From a virus: DNA of 62,080 nt. Below, piece after piece: positions 21,301 to 27,204 of the stretch. The translations under genes were made by a program, and so were the position numbers. The stretch spans positions 1 through 62,080 of IMG/VR virus record IMGVR_UViG_3300031963_000147, one strand, 5' to 3'. Within the stretch, counting starts at the first letter, position 1. Each line of letters begins with the position of its first letter. The notes below the pieces were generated by a model that did no database searches, was not told the origin of the DNA, and was given only the letters and a program-made list of their open reading frames with translations.

Positions 21301-24300
21301 CTTCGTTGGTGATCTCGTTGGTAGCAGGCGTAGACTTACCTTCTAAAGCAGCAAGCTCCGCGTCGTATTCGGCGTCGGTTGGTAAAACAACTTCAACATC
21401 AGATGTAAATATTTGCGGAAGCGCAGCATTAACATTGTATTCTCCGTTGGCTCTTTTTTCTGTTATTGCTATGCCTGACGTGTTTTCTTCCCATACGTCG
21501 TTTTCATTTAAAAACAACGGTATCAACTGGTAAGATTCTGTTCCCCTTTTCGTCGTTTTTTTTCTGACTATTAAGGCATCTCCATCCTCGTTTTTAAATA
21601 TTGTTCCTTCTGGTATGCTTTCTAAAAATTCAAATTTTTCTTGCGGCGTTGATTTTCTACTAATTATGTCTTTTCTTCTGCTTTCTATATCCGCCTTTTT
21701 ATCTGCCGTGTCGATTGAATCAACATTACCGGCAGACGTGTCGATTTTTTCGCCTGTTTTCGACGTGTCGGGTGTTTTATTCCCTTCAATCTCCCGTGCA
21801 ACAGCAGAAAACGGATTGAACACCGGCTGCGCGATCATAGAAGGTCCCTGCGGATTCACCGGAGCTTTCCCCTCTTCTACTTCTTCGATCTCGGGAATAT
21901 ATCCTTCCTGAACTTGCTGAATGATCTTTGCCTTTTCTTCGTCGCTTTCTACGCTCTCTACCGGGGTATTCATCAATGCTTCTACATCCGGCTTCTCTTC
22001 CGTATTCTCTGAATCAGTTGCCTGCGGCTTAACCGCCGCTTTTGCAGCCTTTCTCTTCTCGAAAAAGCCCTTGATTCCTTCATTCAGATGATTCAGCATA
22101 GTAGCCGCACCCTTGCCAAATGCGGCAATACGAACCCTTTTTGTAGCTACCTGAGCAACTAAATCAGGATTGGTAAATACTTGCTCAGCATCCGCCGTTG
22201 AAAACAGATACTCGCTTCCGTCCGCATACTTGATTGAGAAGAATTCAGGATCCTTTCCATTAATGAAGTCTGCCGCCTGCTGCTGGTAGTCTTTTGCTTG
22301 TTCTTCGAAGACTTTTGCCAATACCGGATCGTCCGCGTACTGCGCTGCCTTAGCAAGTGCTTCATCTGCCCTGGATGAAATCCATGAATAAATCGAAGCA
22401 TCATTCGGGCTCAACTTCAGAGCTTTTGCCTTTTCCTGATATTTCTCAGCCTGAAGTACGTCGGCAATCATGCCGTCACGCTGCGCCTTGTCGATCTGTC
22501 CAGAAGTAAAAAGGTTGTCAATGGCGGCCTTTGTGAATTTAGACCCCTTATTGAATACTGTGTTGTAGACAAACTGGGTAGATTGGCCCTCAATCACATT
22601 GGAAAGAACGTCTTTGGATGCCTGTGCAGTAATGGCGTTTACCATTTCCTGCTTGTTACCGGTAGAATTTACCTGACCGGCCATCCCAAGAATAGCCACC
22701 GGAGCGATCGGCACAAACGTGTCCTGTGCCTGCTTGATAAAGTCACCGAAATTCATAGGACGCGTCCCAACCTTTCCGTCAGTCATGTCCACCATTTCCC
22801 ATGCGTTTCTGCCTTCGGAAATATTCTTCTCTGCGATGTTCTGCAGGGTTTCCTGAATCAATTCAGTTGAAAGTTCGATACCTCCGCCGACAAGCATACG
22901 TCCGCCAACGGTAGGAACCATTGAAAGACCTTTTGAAATAAACGGAAGACCCTCGAAGGCATACGCCCACATAATATCAAGCTGTGAATCAAAGCTCTTC
23001 TGCGCTGCTTCCTTGGCCTTGGCTACATTTCCGCCGGAGCGTTCAAATGCGTCGTTGTATGCGCGGCCAGCAATATCGGCGGATTCAGCAGTGAATCCAG
23101 CAACCGAAGCGGCAAGCATTTGAACCGAAGCGCCCATTCCAAGTCCGCCGGTTGTCATCGCTGCCGTTGTGCTTGCCAAAATGCTTGGCGTCATTCCTCC
23201 TCCAAGCTGTCCGGTCAGCGTCATCAGGTTTTTCAGATCAAAAAGGTCTGAAACTTTGTCGCTCTTCGGCGTGGCAACCATGTTCTTTTGAGCAAGGTAG
23301 TCACCGTACATTTCCAGTTCAGGAATATCCATGGAAGTAGCAAGTGCCTTCAGGCTTCCTCCAAATCCATTCATAAATGACCTTCCAAGCTGCGCGAATG
23401 GAGCCGTGAGAAGACCGGCTTCAAATGCCTGTCTTTCGGTGGCGTCCATAGATGCCATTCTCTCTTCCGCCGCCTGCTTGTAAGCATCCGAATACTTCTG
23501 TGAAAATTCAGCAGCCTTCTCTGGAGACACTTGGTATTCGGCAAGAAACTTCTCCTCGGCCTGCTTAATGCGTGCATCAGCCTGTTTTTTCAGGGCTTCT
23601 GCCGCTTGCTTGTATTGGTTCTGATACCGGGAATTGATCTCGTTCAGCTTTGTTGTGGCCTGATCGTATAGTGTCGAACTCGCTTTCTGAATTTCCGCGA
23701 TCTTGGCGTCACCTTCATTTTTGATCTGGTCAAATGTCGTTTTGTACTGATCCAACGGAATAGCACCGGCCTGAAATTGCTTGTTCAGCTCTTCCAGTCT
23801 GGCATTGTACTCCGCGTTCAGCGCATTTGCCTGTTGCTGCAGTTGCTCCTTTGCCTTTTTCTGTTGCTCAAATACTGGCAGTGCTTCTGATTCAGCCTGC
23901 TTCTGTATTTGATTAAAAAGAGCGCCGGTGGCGGCATCATATTTCAGCCTCTCCGCTTCGTCGGTAGTGAATTTCGCATCCATGTCGGCATTCACTTCTT
24001 TTTTGAACGCCTTTTCATACGGACTGAAAATTTCTTTTGCCCTCGGCTCGATCATCTTCATGTCTACCGTGGCGATCATGGTGTTGTAAAGCAACTTCTT
24101 GAAGCTGCTGTTTTCACCAAGCCCATACATGGCTGCCTGTCTGGTGGCGTATTCGTCCACAACCTCTGGATTCACAACGACGTGCCCGCTTTTGGACTTC
24201 ATGGTGAATTTGCCGACGTCGTTTCCGATCATGCTCTCAGCAAGTTCGTTGACAATAGGGCCCATCTTCTTTGTGTTGGATTCAGCCCATGTCTTTGCCG

Positions 24301-24907
24301 GCGTAACCAAACGATCAATCTCCTCGTTGGCCTTGCGGATCTGTTCTCTCTGCTCGTTTACGGTAGGCGCCCATGCTCCGGGAACACCGGCATAGGAAAT
24401 AAACCTTTCCACTTCCTTCTGGCCTTTTGCCTCGAAGTTTGTCTTCAGGCTCATAGCGTTACTAGCGCCTATCTGAGCATTTTCGTACTGGTTGGCAAGC
24501 GCCTTAATTTCAGCCTGCTTCTGCTGGTATTGCTGTTCGCTGAATTTCCCCAGTTCATTCCTTCCCTCGGCTTTGTTTCGCGCAACAATCTTGTCCGCAT
24601 GACTAGCAATTTCTTCTCCACTCGGAATAGAAGGCTTTTGCGGCGCGTTTGAACCTTGACCAGACCCCGCCGCGCTGCCTGGTTCCGCCCCCTTTAGCTT
24701 TTCGACAAATGATTCGGGGGTGTGCGTGAATTTGTCCCCGTAGGCGTCTTTCATTACGCCGTATATCTTCTTTTGATATTCCGGATCATTGCTGATCTTT
24801 TCATCAAATGATTCAGGTGTATGGGTGAATTTGTCTCCATACGCTTCTTTCATAATACCATAAAGTTTTTGGCTGTATGGCTGTCCGGTTTCTACCTTTT
24901 TTCCCAT
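9371..24907 (-). CDS. Giant polyvalent protein: adenine methylase, SNF2 helicase and zincin (5,178 aa)
   Basis: One uninterrupted ORF of 5,178 codons, a quarter of the window. Order of parts: two N-terminal repeats (about 12-38 and 45-71, each with AYGDKFTHTPESF); coiled coils; hydrophobic stretches near 490-600 and 728-743, possibly for membrane passage; a long linker; an N6-adenine methylase (GRILEGSVGSGRF, catalytic NIPF at 2213-2216); an SNF2-type helicase (GAGKT with K2840, DESQ box, SGTPISNS, MEQRNGRGIRQGN); an HEAAH zinc peptidase site (H3842-H3846); coiled coils; and a C-terminal domain of the large polyvalent-associated type (DPRSSDFAKIKVGDTRVDPW). DarB-like and other polyvalent proteins are packaged and injected to protect DNA from restriction. 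Two internal-virion-like genes precede it. Anti-restriction is inferred. Confidence 0.9.
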   Translation of the reverse strand: MGKKVETGQPYSQKLYGIMKEAYGDKFTHTPESFDEKISNDPEYQKKIYGVMKDAYGDKFTHTPESFVEKLKGAEPGSAAGSGQGSNAPQKPSIPSGEEIASHADKIVARNKAEGRNELGKFSEQQYQQKQAEIKALANQYENAQIGASNAMSLKTNFEAKGQKEVERFISYAGVPGAWAPTVNEQREQIRKANEEIDRLVTPAKTWAESNTKKMGPIVNELAESMIGNDVGKFTMKSKSGHVVVNPEVVDEYATRQAAMYGLGENSSFKKLLYNTMIATVDMKMIEPRAKEIFSPYEKAFKKEVNADMDAKFTTDEAERLKYDAATGALFNQIQKQAESEALPVFEQQKKAKEQLQQQANALNAEYNARLEELNKQFQAGAIPLDQYKTTFDQIKNEGDAKIAEIQKASSTLYDQATTKLNEINSRYQNQYKQAAEALKKQADARIKQAEEKFLAEYQVSPEKAAEFSQKYSDAYKQAAEERMASMDATERQAFEAGLLTAPFAQLGRSFMNGFGGSLKALATSMDIPELEMYGDYLAQKNMVATPKSDKVSDLFDLKNLMTLTGQLGGGMTPSILASTTAAMTTGGLGMGASVQMLAASVAGFTAESADIAGRAYNDAFERSGGNVAKAKEAAQKSFDSQLDIMWAYAFEGLPFISKGLSMVPTVGGRMLVGGGIELSTELIQETLQNIAEKNISEGRNAWEMVDMTDGKVGTRPMNFGDFIKQAQDTFVPIAPVAILGMAGQVNSTGNKQEMVNAITAQASKDVLSNVIEGQSTQFVYNTVFNKGSKFTKAAIDNLFTSGQIDKAQRDGMIADVLQAEKYQEKAKALKLSPNDASIYSWISSRADEALAKAAQYADDPVLAKVFEEQAKDYQQQAADFINGKDPEFFSIKYADGSEYLFSTADAEQVFTNPDLVAQVATKRVRIAAFGKGAATMLNHLNEGIKGFFEKRKAAKAAVKPQATDSENTEEKPDVEALMNTPVESVESDEEKAKIIQQVQEGYIPEIEEVEEGKAPVNPQGPSMIAQPVFNPFSAVAREIEGNKTPDTSKTGEKIDTSAGNVDSIDTADKKADIESRRKDIISRKSTPQEKFEFLESIPEGTIFKNEDGDALIVRKKTTKRGTESYQLIPLFLNENDVWEENTSGIAITEKRANGEYNVNAALPQIFTSDVEVVLPTDAEYDAELAALEGKSTPATNEITNEDILRTASPIGRRLAEINNELSNLGYKFEVDMSGEEFNLVDSKGNIVDKEDIPDNINPLVQQFIDLASRLEGAIGDALTSDVANAGEKEFQGEEAQAEEVPAAQIESGNKNPAPINTKDVKIVPYVNDSKLHFNDVGLEVDARGGERDKIGTAGVFVKERIHQYADGRKEIHVGIMGKTAGRTTAAGVGIILPANASKSDAQKIARIVEGVYTEYVKKYAPEALTTAPQSQSPKALAPLADHLDELNANIQNALNAGKESKNASPKDKITQLVLDSPSKSIQATAWKEGIKENPDAAIKEIQEQIADNEKGVRKIIGDEAVDLINETYGRVKSAIREEETQETQDNEEQSEAIDERSIETVESDAESAIKEAGAARTPETVREALEKIEAQINAVGKKIKKLTEVYTTDDIDHEIPSYEIGKKAKREITSFMKDIAQMTGWEIGKNGVRANIAPAGGDVYVELSIPGTPLTLYAAFKYEPEYNRSYDNYTLSEIFYRVEDRTKKGRDQYVGPNQRINISGTGAPYGWGAPKSPAPTSKELATIFAKEAIPYVVDYINKNSPSQEVKDVQDLLSGEKTPQEVIKDIVEQSGIPAPNVVIGKMPKPQEKPAEKPTKRQERISKIKNKDLDDLWGELGNEMGNLNAGLNPKQLEIAVRIIAKYAELGILTFAEVAEDAVARMGEAIIPAMKAAYMSFKMTGATPEQKKQMDSESVVDEYEFNAEQNDQSGETINQDGRGAGGSDTGINAGAGTQGGERGSTTGGGKANENNGGSLSTIPGDVPADNAGTGGAGTGNTELVQPDRLDPDIQQNFVYPENWERTANKTFSKKQAYEDNIAALEIIDSLLDNPDQFATDEQKEALSKYNGLGPLSEILLDDDRERWNKSSLQFYDESRRIISLLDSIGKKTKTNPLATAKSSTRSAYYTSLPIIRAMWEGVTAAGFTGGRILEGSVGSGRFIGGMPKTTMSNSRITGVDMDVVSALVSKYLYPNSLIKNSPIERASLPSNSFDLFISNIPFGKQDIYDPVLDKKGGLWKASQKKLHTYFFAKAIDVVRPGGYIAILTTANTLDTRENQSTRDLILQTCEFVGAVRLGEQAFNADAGTQVVTDIILLRKRQEPIGLPSGEDHPISKIVKELAPHNKPDRPKQFIEYNEYFAKNKENVFGEKYLAGGLYSEDRGYTLTGAPEPEQVAAKLQELASKMPIQPYKHKEKEVDEILQMTPDGRMVSGGVIKKGGKYFTVIDYDKLQGVHNVVEITRLPPDKDRQTLDDFINLKNLYFDILSKDRASEDASAQRVEILDLLNSFVKRVKVQNITSLLSGRSVISQIIQKDPDAFAVLGLIRPDGKFADVVYKSAGADRPAFERTNNPADAIAYSINAFGHVNVPFVREVMDLSSDEEAVKAMGDLVFETPDGSVIEASEYLSGNVREKLDQANEWRKISSKYDRNAEALSKVIPDPIPAEDITFTLGAGWIPVNYYQSFLDVVFGSGKVKVTYSKATDKYNIVSSVVGGEYEALGEHGTKKQVGDVIEAAFTKKIGPYFMTNSRDDSKTPLPVLEQSVRDKVEKLQDAFSQLVVTDPTFKKELAEIYNRVFNGTVIKEYSGSTLTFPGLQGIELRPHQKDAVMLLVQKMGGMVDHIVGAGKTLVLGSAAIKMKQMGLVNKPVICTMKSVIPGMYKELTQAYPGLKILAPKETDFSAANRQRFFSQVANNDWDLVIISHENLGTLTLPPDFEEKYIQNEIEELMDAIAEIKGNSSGERDMFSKKQLKALQEKIENMTTKLNKLQDKGEYATKINMGDMGLDMLFIDESQEFKNLAFHTGMRNVSGLGNPAGSNKAANLKMICRYLQYIHSGDKGVCFASGTPISNSLTELYNIFQFIRPSLLKKLGMNSIDQFINTFGIVSATMEKNVAGVIKSKTRLNKFVNVTELATMYTEVSDIRAVHNLQLPRPKIKGGKPEVVLIKQSESQRAITDAIYEASRTGSVGPLLAVGIDVPDSWEKSLGINLTTLGSKASIDPRMVFPKMPEDGGKIQVAADKVYQHYIDSQDIKGTQLIFSDLGVPKDKAAPIGKRVYDEMVERMGEESIAEYSGADAIWKLKDRAQIKEALVTVFEMSPSEAESVIFQAEDTESFSVYAEMKKKLVRMGIPENEIAFIHDAPTKAKKEELFLKVNNGEVRVLIGSTKKMGTGVNVQRRVVAMHHLDAQWRPSDMEQRNGRGIRQGNMNEEVAIYYYGTEETIDAYRFGLLAKKQAGIDSFRAGGRGVREMDFEDGESMTLSEIAAAISGDTRLLDIEKLGGQIRKFENRIESAKRANALRDERIKNEKSSLNSYNRWIDISKEVAEIAKSTINNEGDRKIIEITVDENGKEKQKEITVPNFPVFTATVSGKQFDTKSTEQSKEFYKEIANRIKSLLDRGSIEVVKIGEIGGIEIVTSAPSNDKGYRSLYLEYKGKTIKTIVRSGREFEWWTILRAISSLRENVLEDINYYERVKSGIEKNIAEYEAQPDLVADPKDIEGLKQAKEKRDAILKELEEEEKAREERERNQGQNANPEEDLDDAAAEYQKATGDVATITDEKLRAQIDKVVSALKNVDPGARVVIHNDAESYASALEAMGEDPANADTSAAYDPISGEIHLNVNKIGDTTLFHEAAHPIMAIMIEMNPELLDGLYSQIESDPTLSKFVAFGSRYADPNQQKKEAVIEFLAAVAAGKLDGYKNTPLWDKIKAFFNSLIKFFTGKDTFEINLDNVSELKTFAGKFAEAVRTGTPVANSYQKVVRGGAEYQLSPEEQMMDKVRAAVVGAYNTGYSREDIIRLINEEPTVKQVIESQGTIQDFIDAALTVGPDPVESTKEQPVSGSVDYDFNISGSGDVREASVAGRAMRGMAEDALKQSIEKMGFDQYHVRTAYEADIIAQDFIDSVGMATAFKEAVVSRLVPDDIGAIVIAKAMMNPDMLGDTKAVPDLLRILSERGTNAGRGVNIYKYIYENYDIGFDIEKKFSEYRTASGDSNIPELVEKKWREYEEEMNSLREEIKQLAADKERLDAEVAISIIKENIARETSGRKLPQKEREKISDRIRKAKLARPDVFNSASPAVIAWDTAVEIVATTFDTTQSLAQAVKKGIDYLQNTEWYKSLNPEKKTEAIQKFADYYQEEGVPEPYMTDEGNLVIPNSFLRSLVAEGYETIEDITEQVRLVVDEAFPDYKFSEREVRDAITGYGRTIEMASDDISKALRKAKNIGRIISGLEDVQTGLSPLRSGLQREPTDPDIRLKMKELREAMKDLPVDQEASERQLKTALDAIKTRLTNAIQDIEREIETGMRIEKSKRGVAYDQTVKDLKERLAELRKERDALFGEEMSQSRRINAAIRLLDYAIESTQKALDSNDLKFKSKEKVSTPEIEAKREVLKALQARLKEARKEAGVIEAQRLANAKKNTEKLIQEYERRLREKDYAPKKRTPLVEDTELARKRARLRELKDKVDQDILDASLRNFKNSEARWNAFNEAWNLPKTVRASLEFSPILIQGGPLTMKYALTQQGELLQAIKQLGIAAANESTIKRIQNMVKDLPWYTEAMVAGLELSEFGGDISKAEEGFVFGALGHKIYDVPVGGAAKAIFGERVGERVKELNPMKVTERGASAYLNYLRIREYERGRKMLLARGYTIQNNKREFENLAKVINTYTGRGAVPGSPKYKAALTKGLSYLLFSAKNWSSVIKQTTPIGFIYFLQKTDMESGRPKLSVAQRVALENWLATYGTSAAFVLLFRSLFGGDDDDDKDGVSVSLDPRSSDFAKIKVGDTRVDPWGGRSQMLTFQARMYTQEIVNQYGETVEMGEYNEETGRANTNWLRLTYKLFQGKLHPTAAAILEKGMAEKNKYGQMIDEYGNPVLLKDQLTELFVPMYIASVVENYQEQSTELASVFTLIGSVGVSTNTYGGYTDMLKKETLKLEGKYLYENGGEEVPEGVKNMLQKKAEIIVKKKMRDGERRRRAQ

Positions 24908-24910
24908 GCT

Positions 24911-26449
24911 TTAGTTCGGGTCTATTTCGGGGTTAAAGTTTCCTTTTTCTTGTGACGACGCTCCTTTCTTCTTCAGGTCTGCGATCACCTCTTCTACTCT
25001 CTTAATCGCTTTCGCAACACTTTTGCTTTCATTGTCGTCCATGATCGACGCTTTCGGGTCGAGCTTTTTCAGGCTGGAAAGATATGCTTCATTTGTAGCA
25101 AGCGCCTCTGCCATTTTTGATTTTTGCTCCCCAGAATATGCTGATGCCTTTTGCTTGTTTGCCGAAAGGTCGGTCTGCGCTTCCCAGTTTTTTACCCCGC
25201 CATAAAAGTCCGCATTTCCGGATGCCGCCTTGAATGACGCCTCGTTGCGATCAAGATCAACTACTTGCATTGTTCCTGAGCCATACGCGGTCAAAACACC
25301 TTTATCGGCGATCACTTTGTCTTCTGATACGCCGTATTTGGCCGCCATCTCTGCCTTCTGTTGATATAAATCAACTCCCTCTCTTATGGGTGATTGACCG
25401 ACAACCTTCATGGATTCACCTTGAAGATGCCACTTGCCATCATTTCCGACAAATGCGTTTACCTGTCCTCCTAGTATCAGGTTTCCTCCATCTGGCGTCT
25501 CGTATCGCTGCGGTGTAAGACCTTCAAATGCCACGTAGTCTGCCCGTCCTTCACTTGTTGGATACTTGGACTGAGGAACCATGGTGAATTTCTTTGAACC
25601 ACCGGCACCGAAGTTTCTTGCGGCCAGTTTTGCTTCTTTGGCTGCTTCACTGTTGTTCGTTTTTCCGGGCTTGTAGTTCCTGTAAAACTCGTCCTCGTTT
25701 GATTTATAGATGTATTCTGCCGCGTCCTGAACGGTTTCGTGTGGCATACCCGCGTCCTTGGCCTGTTTCAGTGCTGAATCAAGTTCTGCTTTGTTTCTGG
25801 ATAATTTCATCACTGCCGGTCCCATAAAATCTTCCTTGGAAACTTCGGTATATGCTCCGTTGGTTTCTGGTTTCGGGATCAATTCAGCGGCCCATTCTAC
25901 CGGGTCAAACTTGGGTGTGAAAAATTCAGCAAATGCGCCCTGAAGGTATTCTTTCTTTTTAGACGGATCTGGAATAGCCACCGCGTTCTGCAGGATGCTT
26001 GTGTAATCATTGTAGTTGAACTGGTCTGGATTCTCTTCCACGATCTTACCGGCGGCCTCTGTCATGTCCTGAATTTCCTTTCCGGCGGATTGAAGCCCCA
26101 AAATCCTTGCGCGGGTATTGGCAAACTCCTTTTCAAATTCCGGATTCTGATAAAGGTCTATTCCGGAAGATTCCAGTTCAGCCTTTCTTTTGGCTAAATC
26201 GTCGATTTCTTTTACAACTTGGTCGCGTGTCGGCGCATACAGTTCCTTTGGATAAAGTTTGTCCAGGCTGTAATTTTCCCGGAAGGCTTTTCGGTTTGCT
26301 GCCTGCTGGTTAGCCTGCTGCACCATCATGTTCATTTTTCGCGTGTTGTACGCGCTCCAAAACTGGTCAATATTAAATGACCCGCCAAGCATCGGACTTG
26401 GAACCGGAGATTTTATCCCGCGATATGGTGAATTAGGTTCTAGTGCCAT
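24911..26449 (-). CDS. Internal-virion-like protein (512 aa)
   Basis: The 512-residue product is mainly helical and charged, with a Gln/Asn-rich helix near residues 40-55 (MVQQANQQAANRK) and a Lys/Glu-rich C-terminal coiled coil. It has no enzymatic motif that I recognise. It lies 3 bases before the giant polyvalent gene and 2 bases after another internal-virion-like gene. In podoviruses this slot, after the tail tube/ring genes, encodes ejected core proteins. Packaging and ejection are inferred from that order. Confidence 0.6.
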   Translation of the reverse strand: MALEPNSPYRGIKSPVPSPMLGGSFNIDQFWSAYNTRKMNMMVQQANQQAANRKAFRENYSLDKLYPKELYAPTRDQVVKEIDDLAKRKAELESSGIDLYQNPEFEKEFANTRARILGLQSAGKEIQDMTEAAGKIVEENPDQFNYNDYTSILQNAVAIPDPSKKKEYLQGAFAEFFTPKFDPVEWAAELIPKPETNGAYTEVSKEDFMGPAVMKLSRNKAELDSALKQAKDAGMPHETVQDAAEYIYKSNEDEFYRNYKPGKTNNSEAAKEAKLAARNFGAGGSKKFTMVPQSKYPTSEGRADYVAFEGLTPQRYETPDGGNLILGGQVNAFVGNDGKWHLQGESMKVVGQSPIREGVDLYQQKAEMAAKYGVSEDKVIADKGVLTAYGSGTMQVVDLDRNEASFKAASGNADFYGGVKNWEAQTDLSANKQKASAYSGEQKSKMAEALATNEAYLSSLKKLDPKASIMDDNESKSVAKAIKRVEEVIADLKKKGASSQEKGNFNPEIDPN

Positions 26450-26451
26450 CG

Positions 26452-27192
26452 TTAATCAAGTTGAATCTCCGCAGCGTCGTATATTGGTGTAGATGCAGTA
26501 ATGTTTCCGTAGTCCGAGGGAACGTATGCGCTAAACACTCCGTAGTTCTCCACCGGCGCTGCCGTCAGTGGATTGTTATTGGTGTTTCCTGTTGTGGACT
26601 TGTTCAATGAATTCAGGTAAGCGTCAATTTGCTTGTTCTGCGCATATCCTCCCAGTGCACTCATAGCCTGAGAAGATCCGCCGCCGATCAAATTGTTCCC
26701 GTTTCCGATCATGTTGTACGCCTGATCCATCTTGCGCATAAACGGCTGCATGGTATTGATGTCGAAAAGACGTTTTTCCTCTTCGCCCATTCTCCAAAGT
26801 TCCTGATTCAAGAAACTCTGGCGCCCCATGTAGTTTTCAGCCGCTCTGAATCCAATTTCATTTTGGCTTCTCATTCTGTTTCCAAAAAGACGAAGAGCTG
26901 CATTCATGTAGTCAGCACTTCCGGAAGCACCTGGAGCCATTGTGCTCATGCCGCTGGAAAGTGACATATCAAGGTTGTTTTCCAGATAGTCTTGGCCTGG
27001 CATGCTGAATGAAGCAGCAAGGTTGCGTGCCCTTGCTAGTGCTTCTTTGGATGAATCAGGAATGGTGGCCTGCGGATCAATCAATCCTTCGAGCATGTCT
27101 TTTCCCACGCGTCGATCTCTGATTCCCATCCCCATATTTATCGCGCTCATACCAAGCTGAGCGATCATCATTGCTGTCATCGGATCTATCAT
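26452..27192 (-). CDS. Internal virion protein-like (246 aa)
   Basis: The N-terminus is a Met-rich hydrophobic segment (MTAMMIAQLGMSAINMGMGI), typical of small podoviral ejection proteins that enter the host envelope. The rest is helical with Gly/Asn/Ser-rich low-complexity runs (MIGNGNNLIGGGSSQ). It follows the muzzle-like gene and precedes the other internal proteins. A TAAATTTG box lies 4 bases ahead of its ATG, so it may begin a separate transcript carrying the ejection genes. Confidence 0.6.
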   Translation of the reverse strand: MIDPMTAMMIAQLGMSAINMGMGIRDRRVGKDMLEGLIDPQATIPDSSKEALARARNLAASFSMPGQDYLENNLDMSLSSGMSTMAPGASGSADYMNAALRLFGNRMRSQNEIGFRAAENYMGRQSFLNQELWRMGEEEKRLFDINTMQPFMRKMDQAYNMIGNGNNLIGGGSSQAMSALGGYAQNKQIDAYLNSLNKSTTGNTNNNPLTAAPVENYGVFSAYVPSDYGNITASTPIYDAAEIQLD

Positions 27193-27196
27193 GTGG

Positions 27197-27204
27197 CAAA
27201 TTTA
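27197..27204 (-). promoter_or_regulatory. TAnnTTTG box before internal virion genes
   Basis: TAAATTTG on the minus strand, 4 bases before the ATG at 27192. The TAA is at the same time the stop codon of the upstream muzzle-like gene. It matches the Bacteroidota -7 element. Transcripts would be nearly leaderless. Confidence 0.45.

Noticed and set aside
9371-24907. Frameshift, stop reassignment or several genes hidden in the 15.5-kb ORF
   Set aside because: The frame has no stops, domains follow one another in the order of polyvalent proteins, and normal stop codons work elsewhere, so there is no reason to invoke recoding.
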